DNA from: Lineus longissimus | Lineage: Eukaryota; Nemertea; Pilidiophora; Heteronemertea; Lineidae | Direction of reading: 5' to 3' | Assembly: GCF_910592395.1 (NCBI RefSeq) | Contig: NC_088309.1 | Location: 2,606,501 to 2,670,500, forward strand | Length of the DNA stretch: 64,000 nucleotides | The notes under the pieces: model-generated | The model's database searches: none | What the model was told of the DNA's origin: nothing | The model's input: only the letters and a program-made list of their open reading frames with translations | Position numbers and translations under genes: made by a program | Shown: one piece after another, positions 34,830 through 46,898 of the stretch | Layout of the letters: the number at the start of each line of letters is the position of its first letter | Numbering within the stretch: the first letter of the stretch is position 1

Positions 34830-36486
34830 ACTTATTTTCTCAGAGAGAGAATGACTATGATGATTTGGTTAGATTAGGTCCAGTGAGATGAAATGTGCGG
34901 GTTTGTTAGGCCTCCAATTCGACATTCGTGATGTGCAGATTTCACAGACCGTTTGAAACCGGTAACATTGCCAGGAACCTTGAATTTCTGGATCGATGAT
35001 GCATGATATCTCACCTGGATCTCGCCAGGTAGACACTAATAAAAACACGTCCAGCTTATTGCGATTAACTTAACCTTGATTAGCTGCTACGGGCAGATCT
35101 TTATATTCTAACTACAGTAACAGCCCAACAGCGCAACGTGAACGCAAACAAAGCCTGCCAAGTGATGGCGTTCGTCACGCGCTTGACGCCCGGCTTGACG
35201 CAGTGTCATGGGACATTACTTTTGACGCGAACTCTCCGGAAAAAGGAAAGTACATTAGGTGGAATGGTTTTAAATCAAGTAAATAAAATATTGATTTTCC
35301 CCGATTTTATTTTTAGTTCCACTAACGTTACCAGACTTCAGAGTAACTTTGTCGAAATCACCTATTTACCCGAGAAATGTACAGGAAAATGTAACCTACT
35401 GAAGGTGGAACACATGGTGCCACTGGTGATGTTATTCAACACTTAATCGCCACCAGCTGGAGGCACCTATTCCTGAAGTGGAACCATCGATGACCTACAT
35501 AACATCTTGGCTTTCCTTTCTATAGTCCGTTTCAAAACAATAGTGAGGTTTAGAGTCTAGAACGTAGGCCTATACGTGCATACGTAAACATAAACGTTTC
35601 TGAGTCAAGGCTGGCTTATTGCAAGTGACGGATGATCGTCTGTCGTCAGTTTGATATCTGGCGTAATTGTTTGGTTCAATAACTCACGGTTTTAGAATAG
35701 CGTTTAGTTTCCTTGGGGTTGCGTCACGTACGCTCACATGACCAAGTTCAAAATTCCAAACAGTACACATACTCGCAATTACCATATGCTAGTATATCAA
35801 AACCGTTGGTCACCTGTCTCTGATTCCGTTAATGAAATTTGATTGTGTGACTAATTGGGAGTCACCTTTCGTATCGGTGCAATTTCCTGACTACGAATCT
35901 TTGAAGTGTGTTGCTGACCATTGCATGAATAATCAAGAATTGAAACTTTATCTAGAGTTCCAACACATGACAGCTTCAGACTCTGGTAGGGATCAAATCT
36001 TACGCTGCCTGATGCAACTTTGAACCCTCTCCTGCAAGGTAATTGTAAGGGTCTCAACGGTCATCAATAATTGTCCGCTTGGGAAGCAGTCGACCCTTTG
36101 TTGCCACACGTGCTGCCCCTTGGCGCTTTGTCCCCCAGAACACTGGTAATTGGGAGGTCAAGAATCAAACGCTATCATTTCATTGTCCGTTGAATTACAG
36201 ATTTTGATTGATGTGGTCCCAAAATTGGCGTCGACTGTGATCTCGATATCATTAAACGTGACGCACGCATGGTGGTGTCGGATCTACAGTAGTGGTCGAG
36301 GGTAACATCCCTCAGCTAGCATTACCTCGCAACCTTGGAAGCTGTTCCAAAACACCTTATTCAATCGAACCGCAGTTTAAAATGCACTATGCATGTGCCC
36401 ACTGTGCCTCATTTTGATGGCAGCGGTTATAGTTTGCCATCCTTAACCGCTTGCATGGATTGGTGCAAATCAATAAGCAGTCCACC

Positions 36487-36600
36487 CCTCGGTTGCTGTC
36501 ATTTCGCCCTACCTTAGCTCCCGCGGTTTTGGTACATCCACCTCCATCCTTCCGGTGTTTGGTGAAACAACCAAAACCTCAAGTTCGGTATCAAAAGGAG
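36487..36600. repeat. Dispersed repeat, copy 1
   Basis: Shares a diverged segment with 48090-48178: CCTCGG-TGC-G, then TTAGCTCC, then CGGTGTTTG-GG-GACAACC-like, then ACCTC and GGTATCAA-like sequence in the same order. The second copy is in an esterase intron. Origin unknown. Confidence 0.5.
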
Positions 36601-39176
36601 ACTAACGCAGAGAGGGTTAATGCCGAACACTCGCCTAAGTTTATCTTTCGTGCCTCCAATCTAAACATGTTGGCATCGTCTAATCTCGGGACAGGCTGTA
36701 GCCCGGGGGGCCCGATAGCCAGGCCGTGTGTATACAGTCACTGAAAGTAATAAATCTCGGGGAGAAGCAAGGCCGCGTACTCCACTTGGCGATACACTCG
36801 GATCCGCCTCCTGTCTTGTACTGGCGAACAAAGGTGCACTCACAAGAAAAGATTAAAAGTTACAAATCTCTCGGAAATGTGAGTACATATCAACTTTTTT
36901 TATCACTGAAATTTATCAATGAAATATGGAGATAAATCGGGGTTTTCATTGGTGATATAACATACTTCAAACATGCCAAAAGCAGAACGTTGGTCAACGG
37001 AATTTCATCCGCGTATGCATGTTGTTACCTTTCTTTGCATTCATTCTGAGACTGGAGAGAGAACGTGAGTAGCTTTTTTCCAATTCTTTTTCCTTGTCTT
37101 AATCAATGACAAACGAATGGTGATTACTGAACTTCCAATTACTGGCTAATTTGCGCTCAGTTTTTTGTGGCAGATTGGGTGATGATGGCTGGGCTGCTGA
37201 TGGAAGGGTGACGAGAGTGGCTCTTCGGCTCGCAACACCACTATAAGTCTATGTATGACTATCAACTTTCAATGAATTAATAGAAATAACCGCCTAAGTT
37301 AAGCAACTGCAAGCGTTTGACCTTCCTGTGAAGTTCCAATTTTGCTTGAATTTTTCCTTATCTTCGATTTCAAGTTATGCAAAGAAAGCTGTGCACACAC
37401 GGCATGAGAGCGTTATCTTCTGTTTTTAATGGAAGTTAACATAAAAAATGTCACTATATGTACCCCCGGTATGTGGACATTTAGTCCCATAGAGCGTACT
37501 TATACAGCGCAAGAATCTACAGCTTTGATAAGGACACATAAACATGAATAAACAATCGACGGGTTTTCGTCTATGATTGGTGTCAGTAATCGACTGAAGA
37601 AGTCGATGCACTTTGCCAAAGTACTGAGAATACGTCAGTCGCGGTGATGCCACATTCCATGGTTTCACTCCGAACAGTGATGATAGAGTCTCTGCTGAGA
37701 CAACTATATCAGTCGAAAAAGCGTCTCAAAGATGAAGCGACTTGATGACACACCAGACCATCGTTCTTCGTCACTTCGTCGTTTGTACAAGGGTTGCGAA
37801 ACCTGCCTAATGTCCTGATGTCTCTAAGGGTTATGTGCCTTCAGATTTTGGGTTCATTGTCACAACCGAAGTCAATAATTCAAATAGGCCTACCAGAGGG
37901 AGACAATAGCACAACCTAAGAAAGATCTGATCTGCACTTCATCGGACCATCGAACTGTTCTTCCATGAACTAAATTATGTTCTCACTGACTCAGTGGTCT
38001 TTACATGATGATGTGCCAGCACTGACATATTATTTTTACTCTGTATTGCCAACACTGTCTTCAAGATCCGTTCAGGACGCTTCTCCGCCCTGCAGTAAGG
38101 GATCAAGGGATAACAAGGAGCAGACGACAGCAAATGGATGGCTGACACTGTGCTCACTATGCATGGGGCGGTCCCTGACCTGTTATCGGCGTTGAAGGTC
38201 AATTAACTCTAACTTTTCCTTACAAAGACATGGAGTAAATCATCATTTTACAATGACGACTGTCATCTTTAGAAACGAGTTGACACCGCATCCATTATGG
38301 TACATCTGGATATTGGATACTGTTTTTTGGTCTTGTGCATCTGGTTAGTCAATGGTCTTGTGCGCTTGTGCATCAGTATATAGACTACCTTGACACAATG
38401 ACATTCCTTCTGAAGCAGAAGATTTGTTGGCGTAGACCTGTTTCCCTTGCAAAGCCTAATAAGTTCTCTTTGATAAGCCGTGATAACTTGGCCGATGAAT
38501 ATGAAAATCAGCGGCTCATCTGATGAATGATTAACTCATTCATGTCATCTGTGCTTTGATCACTGAGAAATCAATAAATCACGAGTAAATATCACAACCT
38601 GTATACATGTAAGTAGGTTATTTAGCTCATTCTGTCGGCTACTTCAAAGGAACTTCGCTTGCTAGTTATAACAAAATGTTTCTCTTTGTGCATCAAGTTT
38701 TATAAGAGGTTTTTGTAAGTCAAAGTTACTTATTTATAATGCAGTGTTGCCCTGTTCAGAAGCAGGTGAGTAGGTTTTCCTTTTTAAAGGCGTTGCATAT
38801 TTACCTTTACCTGCACATCGTGACCCGTTCATCGTCTTAATGTACAAGTTCACGTTCTCGCCGTGAAGTTATCATAAAGGGATCCAACCATGCGAACAAA
38901 GGCTTTATTTCATCTTCCCTCAAGTTTTGGATCCACCCCGCCGCAAGGGCCACTCGAAAATCCTCTTGGGTCCAAAAATTAATAACCAAACTTCGAAGAG
39001 AGTCAAGTAGGCCTAGTTACTTGTAAGCCGACTATAGGTGAGAATACTCTATTTTATAGTAATTTAGGCATCGCACTTTTGATATATTATCAGGTTTTCC
39101 GATGACATCAAAGTCTGAAATGTTGTAAATGAGGAAGAAAAATATGTAAAAACAATATTCTGAAAAAAAAAAATAT

Positions 39177-39249
39177 CGACCTTCCCAGGATTCGAACCTG
39201 GAATCTTCTGATCCGTAGTCAGACGCGTTGTCCATTGCGCCAGAAGGCC
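39177..39249 (-). tRNA. tRNA-Arg (anticodon ACG)
   Basis: 73 nt without intron. The acceptor stem pairs GGCCTTC with GAAGGTC (one G-U) and has discriminator G. D-arm with TGGCGCAATGG (A-box), anticodon stem-loop GTCTGA-CTACGGA-TCAGAA giving anticodon ACG, and T-arm CCAGG-TTCGAAT-CCTGG (B-box GGTTCGAATCC). The body closely matches the animal tRNA-Arg-ACG sequence. Directly downstream on the minus strand is a run of T (39172-39162), a Pol III terminator. It reads Arg CGN codons after A34-to-inosine editing. All arms are intact. Confidence 0.96.
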
Positions 39250-39625
39250 GCTTGCGAAGACGGCGCGCGATTGCACGAACTAGTTCACGCTGTTCAACCA
39301 ATACGCCGAATGAATAGACCACTTCCGAGATTACAGTCGACTGATTGTTCCCATTATGCCTGTCGTTTCCCGTCTTTTCGCTGCTTGGGGGTCTAGTGGC
39401 AAACACCTTTAGGGCATTTTAGCCGGGGCATTTAGGTCATTTTGTCAAACGATTATTTATGTTGATGGGATGATATATAGCCTACCTGCATGGTTTTATA
39501 TATTATTGGACAATGTTTTATGAAAATAATTGAAACGAGTAGTGGCGGAGTACTGATTAATAATAGAGTTTTTTTTAGCTAAACCATTCATGCTTTTCTA
39601 TATCAAAACATTCAAGCACACATTC

Positions 39626-40012
39626 AAGCACGTACACCACCTGATATGAGGCTGAAAATGGAACACCAATCTTGGTTCGCGAACCAATGCCGCCACTGTG
39701 GTATCGAAAATCCACCAAGCGCGTACCAGCGCTGCAGCTAGTTATAAAATCCGGCAACAGATGGCGCGCAAACAATAAGCAGAAAGCGCCATTTCGAAAG
39801 CGCCGCCTGTCGCCGAACCATCTAACTAAGCTAATTGCCGAACCATTAGCGCGTACACCACGACAAATCCGAGCTTTTAACAAGCCGGGCGAATTTGGAC
39901 CATCAAATTCGCCCGGCAATTTGTATCGGCAATGGATTGCCGAACCAATTTGTCGCGGCAATGTGGTGGTGTACGTGCAATTGGTCCACCAATATTTCGT
40001 GGTGTACGCGCA
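39626..40012. mobile_element. GC-rich nested foldback
   Basis: Several inverted pairs are nested round a central hairpin: GCCGGGCGAATTTG at 39884-39897 with its exact complement at 39904-39917 (6-nt loop); GCGCGTACACCACGA at 39849-39863 with its exact complement at 39997-40011; GCACGTACACCAC near 39628 with its complement at 39965-39977. A perfect palindrome TTGGTTCGCGAACCAA is at 39672-39687. CGAACCA recurs many times. Open frames of 174 (-) and 155 (+) codons overlap but match no protein family and reflect the composition. A foldback transposon is the most likely nature. Confidence 0.6.
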
Positions 40013-40112
40013 GCTATTGACTGCATGGTGTGGCAAGTGGAGTGACCTTTGGGAGGCGAACAACTCTGAGTCTGAGCGAAAATATTTTATCGTTTGCACA
40101 GTTCTTGCATAT

Positions 40113-41827
40113 TTCTCACCGATCAGCCGAATTCCATAGATGACTCATTAACAAGTTATCCCAGCTAATTTATAAGCCTGACAAGCTTCAAGAACTAATT
40201 CTCTGGCGAGTGTTTCATCTTCATTTAAACAACTGATTCATGTGTTCCCTTCAGAATATGATTCAGAATTGGATGCACCTCTCGGCGCTGTCAGGATTAG
40301 CCTATACCTCCTCATTTACTGGCACCGGCTGCATTTGAAGAGCAAAACAAGGGCGTAGCACCCTGAATATCCTGGCTTCATACGCCCTTTAAATGTAAAT
40401 AAGGAGTCTCTATTTCTAAGCCAGGCTGTCCCTTCATAAGGTCTGCATGCAGACACATGCATAAACAAACTTACATTTTACCGTGAAGCGACAACTTATA
40501 ACTGAAGTCTCAGGATAGGTTTTCTCCTTACAAAGAGTTTGATGTAGGCAAGCTGAATCTGCAAAACAAGAGCAACTCAAGACTTCTTATCAAACATGGA
40601 TGTGCAACATCGAAAATCACGTTACGATGATAAAAGCCAAGATCAACTTGGTATAGACCTGTTGCCAGGTGCAAAAAACTGCCGATTGTGCAGGTAGAGG
40701 TGCGGCGATGCCGAATCCGCTACTTCGGTAACGTATATGTCCTTGTAATATAAACGGAACATTGGGCGTGGTCAAGGACATCGATCTTTGATTCGATATC
40801 AACTCGATCAGGCATTAAACATGAATCATACGATGCAATATCTTCTTGATAAGAAATAATTAGACCCTCTAGACTCTTTAATCATTTCATACGCAGCGTT
40901 TCAAAGATTGTGTCGAATGGGATTAAGAGGAAGACATTTCAATGATAAAATCAACGAGTTGGCGATGTATACACCGGTAAAGAAGGGCACACTAAAAGCC
41001 GCGAAAACGACAACTCAAATCGCTGCGACCTGCAGTTAATCGCTGTCAAAAAGATCTCCAGAAAAAGATGTATATAGCCTTCATGATGTTACATCTGAAC
41101 GCAACTATGATGAGAAGTTCTTCTTTCGGGCAAATGTAGTAACTGGGCGGTTGGATGGGAAGCCAAGCAGCCAGGGTTCCCATTCAGCTTCTTGCAGCTG
41201 CGGGGGATTCCTTCAACAAGCAGTGTGCAGTGAGAATGTTGAGTATAAAGCGCAGTGTGCACGACCTTTTACCTGGATTCGTGTTTGGTTTGCTTAGTAA
41301 CTGTTGCACATGAGATCAAAACTTATCACTGAACACAAGATTCTTGAAAGAAATGTGATTCCAGGTAATTTGCACATAGTTTGGCAGTAAGTAATACGGC
41401 GCTCAGTGCCAGGCTAACTGGTCTTGGGGAGCGGGCACTGGGTTTGTAAGCGGGATGTATCATCAATTGATGATGTGGCTACACACTTCCTGACATAATC
41501 AAATATGACTGGCTGCCTTATCCATTTATTAATCATTCTCACCGGAATCACAACGCACGCTCGCGTCAGTATCAAAGCAATATGGCAGACAGAGCAGCCA
41601 TATCTTTCATTGACAACTATTTTGACAATATCTACCCGGAATATTCAGTAAACAGTCATTCTGAGACATTCAGTGCAAACATGGTGGCCCCACTGAGGCA
41701 GCCTGCTTGACGACCAGTCCTGATCTGGGAGCGCATGTTCAACTATCTATTCGGCCCGGTGATGAGAGTCTAAAAAAACCCGTTATCTTTCAGTTTCTTT
41801 CCATGACGAGGTAGGAATAGAGGCAAG
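40113..41827 (+). other. Region upstream of the channel gene
   Basis: No exon or repeat recognised. It should contain the 5' UTR and promoter of the channel gene that starts at 41828; no convincing TATA box was found. Confidence 0.5.
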
Positions 41828-44704
41828 ATGAATCTATTATCTACATCAAGACTGCTTCTGTTGGTGGGAGTCTTATATTGGACGGCAGCAGAGGCGGCTA
41901 AAAAGAAAAAGGGTGAATCTTCACGGTAAGTGAGTTGTTGGATGGATTGCTTAGTCTTGAACTCTTGCTTATATGCATGCCCACCCTTAAGAAAATACAT
42001 GAATTGTCAAAAGTCTATGCCTGTACATAGTTTTGGAAGATTCCAGTGTTGGATTCCTACACCGGTCTCATCACTGGGTGTACAAAGACATTTGATATGG
42101 TAAGAACCTGATTCTGTTTCAAGGACAAAACTTGAAGAGGAACTAATAAAACGTTTCTTCTTCAACAAAACGCAGAAGGAATGTATTTTCGTGGTAAAGT
42201 AAATGCCATGCCGGTGTGTTACCGCGCGGGCAAGTATATAACGCTATTACAGTATTCTCTTTTCATATTGCAGGTCAAGTAGCCGAAAAAAATATGACCG
42301 ATCGCAGCCACCTGATAATGGTAAGCTAGATTATTGTATTTCTCGTCTTTTTAGGCTATACAGTCAACGTAGGAACATTTGCAGCAGGTAATCCGCGGTT
42401 GTAGCGGTTCCAATAAAAAAAGATCACATCAAAAGACACCCGTGTCCAAATGAACATGATGAATTGCCGTTAAGCTTGCAGCTCAACCATACAGCTTAGA
42501 TGCAAGGACCGAAACTGCACAAGATCCTCATTGCTCACTTAGTTGGCCTCATTTCATTTCAGAGAATTCCACAGTGGTAGAAGTCAGTATTTTTGTGAAT
42601 AGAATTACTCAAGTTGATGAAAAGAATATGGTAAGTAAAGATGCGGACGTGAAACCAAACCAAGGTCAAGGTCACTGTTTTCTGTTATCTCATCTTAAGC
42701 TGCTCTTTTAAGTGATGTTCGTACCGTTTGGCATTCGAAAAAGGGTTAAGACAAAATGGCTAGACCGATCAAATCAGCCCCTTAATGTGTACTCCTCTTT
42801 TTTAGGCATTTACAGTCGACATGAACTTCCGGCAGACGTGGTTCGACCCAAGACTGCAGTTCACGCCTACCCCGGGCCGTAAGGATGAGATGAAACTCCT
42901 TGATGAATCCACCCAGAAAAACGTTTGGAAACCTGACACATACTTCAGGAATCTCATTGGGGTGAAGACGTACAATGAACCTACCTCACAGAAACTATTG
43001 CGATTGTACAATAATGGCCGGCTATGGTCCGCGCAGCGAATGGAAGCGACTTTCCATTGTGCCATGGGATTCGAGAGGTTTCCATTCGACTACCAGATGT
43101 GTCCTATCAACATCGAGAGCTGTAAGTAATACATTTTTCTGATTGTTATCAAGGACGTTTTGCTTGAAGACAGACATATCTCAGTGACCCCCAAGACTCT
43201 GGCTTCGCTGCGTTGGTGAAAGTGTGGTGTGACTATGAACCATTGAAACCAAGATGGATGAAAGAGTTCCAGAAGCTTTGGGCCTCCCACTTCCCACTGC
43301 CATCTCGGTCCAAAGCAACACCCCTGAATGCAGAAGGAAGCGTAATCTTTCATTTGCGTTGGTATATGACATCTTTAAGACTCACATCGTCTCTGCATTT
43401 CAGTTGCCAACACCATGGACACATTCGGTCTCATGTGGACACCAACTCTAGCCAAGCCAGTGCAATTAAGTGAGACCGTCCGAGTGCCAAATTTTGTTAT
43501 AGCTGCTACACTGCTGATCGACTGTACTAAAAATTACACTGTGGGAACCGGTAAGCTATCAACCGTCTTACTCTCTTTTTTCAACGGTCACAAAAACGAT
43601 CGCTTCGTTTTGGGATCATCGTGAGGACCCAGGAGTACCTCCCTCGAATCCACGAGCCGAGCGTTTGACAAGAAGCCGCGATGAGTCACATCTTCTTTGC
43701 TCATTTAATTCGCCTGCAAATTTGATAGAGGGAAACCGGCTGCTCTTCATCTAGTTGATTGTTCGTATATAGCAATATTGTTGTTTTAAGCTTTCTGCAC
43801 AATATTTTCTCTCTCTTCCTTCAGCGTCCTACCCGTGCCTCCGGGTTGAGTTCCTGTTTGACCGTGACCTTGCCCTTTACATCAAGGACTTCTACATCCC
43901 TCAGATCCTTCTCGTGGTCGTCTCATTCATCTCCTTCTTCATCAAAATGGACGCCATATTGGCCAGAATGACCCTCCTCATCGTGACGTCAGTGACCATG
44001 GTTGCGCACGCTGTCTTCTCCACGTTCCGCCTCTCACTGCCAAGTGTGCCTTACTACACAGCCCTTGACATTTGGAGTACAGTGTGTTTTGCATTTATTT
44101 TCCTCACCATCATCGAGTTTGCATTGGTTGCTGGGTTTTCAAGGAAGAAACCTGCAGTTCACTGTGAGAACAACTCTAACAGTCTGGCAATGGACCACGA
44201 GGTAAGAATAGCACAAGTAAATGTTACCATCATGTCTTTCAATTGGTTGATTTGAATGGGATGCTTACAAATTTGTTTATTACATTTCATTACATTTGCC
44301 ATTCTTTCTATCTGCTTATGCTGAGGCCGTAGTCGTATCTTTGCATGAGCTTGTTGCTTCATTTTAGCATCAACCCAGGGACAGAGTATAGATCATAGTT
44401 GTATGCTGCATCTGTTATTGCTGTGACATCGATTTTAGAAAGTTGCTTTAGTAGATGTTATAATTTGCTTCTTTATTGCTTCTCTTCATTTACAAAACAA
44501 CACTTACTTTGATTTTAGAATTCGTACGTGTTCCAGGGCGAATCGACCAAGAGACGCAGCTACAGTATCGGTCAGAATGACAAGACTTCTCAGGCAGGAC
44601 GGAGAATCGACATGGTTTCGAGGGTATTCTTCCCTCTTGCTTTCATTGGCTACAACATCATCTACTGGATTTTCTTTTTACTGATTGGACAACCAACGTA
44701 TTAG
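41828..44704 (+). CDS. Glycine-receptor-like Cys-loop ligand-gated ion channel subunit, complete
   Basis: A subunit of a pentameric plasma-membrane channel. Exons: 41828-41925, 42274-42320, 42563-42630, 42806-43121, 43404-43550, 43825-44201, 44519-44704 (TAG), 412 residues. Signal peptide about 1-23, then a lysine/arginine-rich linker (AKKKKG). Ligand-binding domain: WFDPRL (loop D region), WKPDTYFRN (loop A, 112-120), Cys-loop Cys156-Cys170 with the usual 13 residues between. Loop C carries a second Cys pair (217 and 230) after the DCTKNY motif, a hallmark of glycine receptors. M1 about 248-265, M2 about 270-290, M3 about 308-328, M4 about 385-406; short M3-M4 loop. FPxDxxxC, IDIW-like LDIW and the M4 position fit the anionic branch. 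Oddity: the M1-M2 turn is ILAR (Arg273 as 0'), lacking the usual Pro of PAR, with Thr 2', Val 6' and Val 9' instead of Leu. Ligand and ion choice cannot be assigned from sequence. Confidence 0.92.
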
Positions 44705-45514
44705 CGCCACCTATATGACTTTTTGGGAATATTGTCTTTTCGCACACTTCTCGGCAGCTGGATTAGGTTTGCGGATTGTGACTCCTTTAAAAGGAATACC
44801 TGGCGAGAGGTACAATCCATCGAGTCGGCCGTATTTGTTCTTGTGCAATAGAGGGAAGTGTCTAGTGTCCGCTGATTGGCCCTGAAAGGTCAGATCATGC
44901 CGACAGGTTGTTTGATACTCATGGGGTTTGCTCATGGAATTACGGCCTAAACGGCCGAGGTGGAGTATTAAGTCTTGTGAAAAAGTAGTTAATATAAGGT
45001 AACAATGGAGTTTGATGATTGTATTAAAATGTGCGCCAGTATCCGATTTACCCAGGCTGCTGGTTGTCTTCCTTGGGCGGATTTAGCCTGTCAGATCAAT
45101 TTTGGGGTATCCTGACACACCCTGTCTGGTGTTCGGGAAGTAAACTGCTGTGTTCTGAACTGCTTAACTTTTGGCATTTCGGATGATTGAGTTAAGAGAC
45201 ATTTAGACAGAACTGGACATTGAATAAAACTTCTATTTCTAGTAGAACATTGATAGCGTCAGTGCTCAAAGAGAGAGAACCATGACATTTTAGTGAAATT
45301 TTGTAGTTTATTAGTGCAAATAGTTGTCAGTATAAATTGTGACTGTTCATTTCATGTTGGTGCTATGACTTAGTATTGATGACAGTTGTTGGGCATTTCG
45401 TTAACAGAAAATGTCCATTTTGTTGTTGACATCAACCAGAGGTGACCTGTGTTTATTGAGACTGGGTGTGTATTCTAACATTGTTGAAAACATACCCGTG
45501 TTACATCAAATAAA
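44705..45514 (+). other. 3' UTR of the channel gene
   Basis: AT-rich non-coding sequence. AATAAA occurs near 45222 and again at 45509-45514. The second faces a minus-strand signal 11 bp further on, so the transcript probably ends here. Confidence 0.5.
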
Positions 45515-45530
45515 AGTGTTCCCTTTTATT
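45509..45530. terminator. Back-to-back polyadenylation signals of two convergent genes
   Basis: AATAAA on + at 45509-45514 and AATAAA on - at 45530-45525, separated by about 10 bp, in near-palindromic sequence (AAATAAAAG-N-CTTTTATT). The channel gene ends from the left and the esterase from the right. The esterase end here is inferred; it would give that gene a 1.4-kb 3' UTR. Confidence 0.5.
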
Positions 45531-46898
45531 GATTGGAAAACATGATCATTTCGCCAGTCGAAGGGAGACACAGATAGATGGAGACAGTTGCGAGCAAAGA
45601 CTGTGAGATGTTACACCGGTCTGCGTGGTGTATAACTTGCGTCACTGTGCCGTTTCCCTTTGCCTGCACGCGGTTCGTTGTAAATCTTGTGCCGGTTCAA
45701 AAACTATGTAATCCTTTTCTACTAATATATACCGTAGTATCATATGAACCCAGTATTAAACTCATATTCCATAAGAATTCTCTCGTTATGAGTTCATTTA
45801 TAACTGCTAGTCAAACATCATAGCCTGCAGATACCTTTAGGTCATAAATTTAAGTCATAAAAGAACGAAAAAGAACAATATCTTTGTGTTTTTTGAGATT
45901 TCATTCATTCGATATGGTGCAAAATACAGTTATGTATGTACAAAACAATGTCACGGAGTAATGAACAGGCCGGGGTATAAAAATGTCAATGAGCGATGTA
46001 CAAGATACCCAAAAGGCTCGGAACGAATGGCATCAACTCACGTCGTTAAAGATTAAGTCAGGTGCCCAGAAGACGGAAAACGAATGTCTGCAACCAACGT
46101 CGTTCAAGATTGAGGTCAGGTGCCCAGAAGACGGAGAACGAATTGCGTAACATTTGTTTCCCGGATCTGGAGTTTCCATAGAAAATAGACAGCTAGGGAA
46201 GGGGAACACAGAAAACATGTCAAACTATCTATCAGGATTCCCAAACAACGAGGTGAAATGCCCGGAAACGTAACACTCAAAAATGTTACACGGGCTTCTG
46301 AATTGTCAGTCAAAATTATTGCTGGAATCGGTCATACGCGATAAAAGGATAGATGTCACTCACAACTCTTTGTACATATTTACAATTAATAGCATACATA
46401 ACCAATAAAGTAAATAAATCCATTTTTACGACATTTCCCTGAGAGAATGGGTAGAAACAGAAAAAGTCAACTCACACATCGGAACACAGCACGGACAGAC
46501 AGCCTAACGCAACAAGAGAATTGAGAAAACGAACCTAACAAACCGATACACAAACGTCCACTTCCACTGTTACAGTACATGGGCTAACAGGGAGGTTCCA
46601 ATACTGCAGGAATTACGAACAGTGAGTTTGCACATGACTATTTCGTGGAAAAGACAAAGCTGTTAGGAATTGAAAACCGTGGCCACATCAGGCGTACAAT
46701 GTATCTCGACCATTCAGGTTTTGACATCGCCACGCCCTCGAAACACTACCAGTGATCAGGGATAAACTGGGCGGCATTGTCCCTAGTCCTTACCAAGAAC
46801 TGGGGACGTATAAAAAACAAAATGGTGGTATCTTGATAGAAAATCTGATGTGCGTATAAGGATGAATCCTGACTCAAATAAGCCGCTTGAAAAGTCAC
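45531..46898 (-). other. Probable 3' UTR or downstream region of the transmembrane esterase, with a 58-bp duplication
   Basis: No coding signal. About 46022-46138 contains two copies, 58 bp apart, of a segment with CAACGTCGTT-AAGATT and GTCAGGTGCCCAGAAGACGG. AATAAA on + near 46396 has no matching gene. Confidence 0.45.

Larger units (their letters stand above)
33459..39176. other. Gene-poor interval
   Basis: No protein gene is supported. Apart from the tRNA-like piece at 34764-34829 and the dispersed repeat at 36487-36600, the frames are short, lack splice-supported continuation and match no family. The stretch 34100-36800 is somewhat richer in GC and CpG than its surroundings. Untranslated first exons or enhancers of the channel gene could lie here but cannot be recognised. 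Confidence 0.5.

Noticed and set aside
39575-40139. Overlapping open frames of 174 (-) and 155 (+) codons
   Set aside because: They overlap on opposite strands within a GC-rich foldback; the peptides resemble no transposase or other family.
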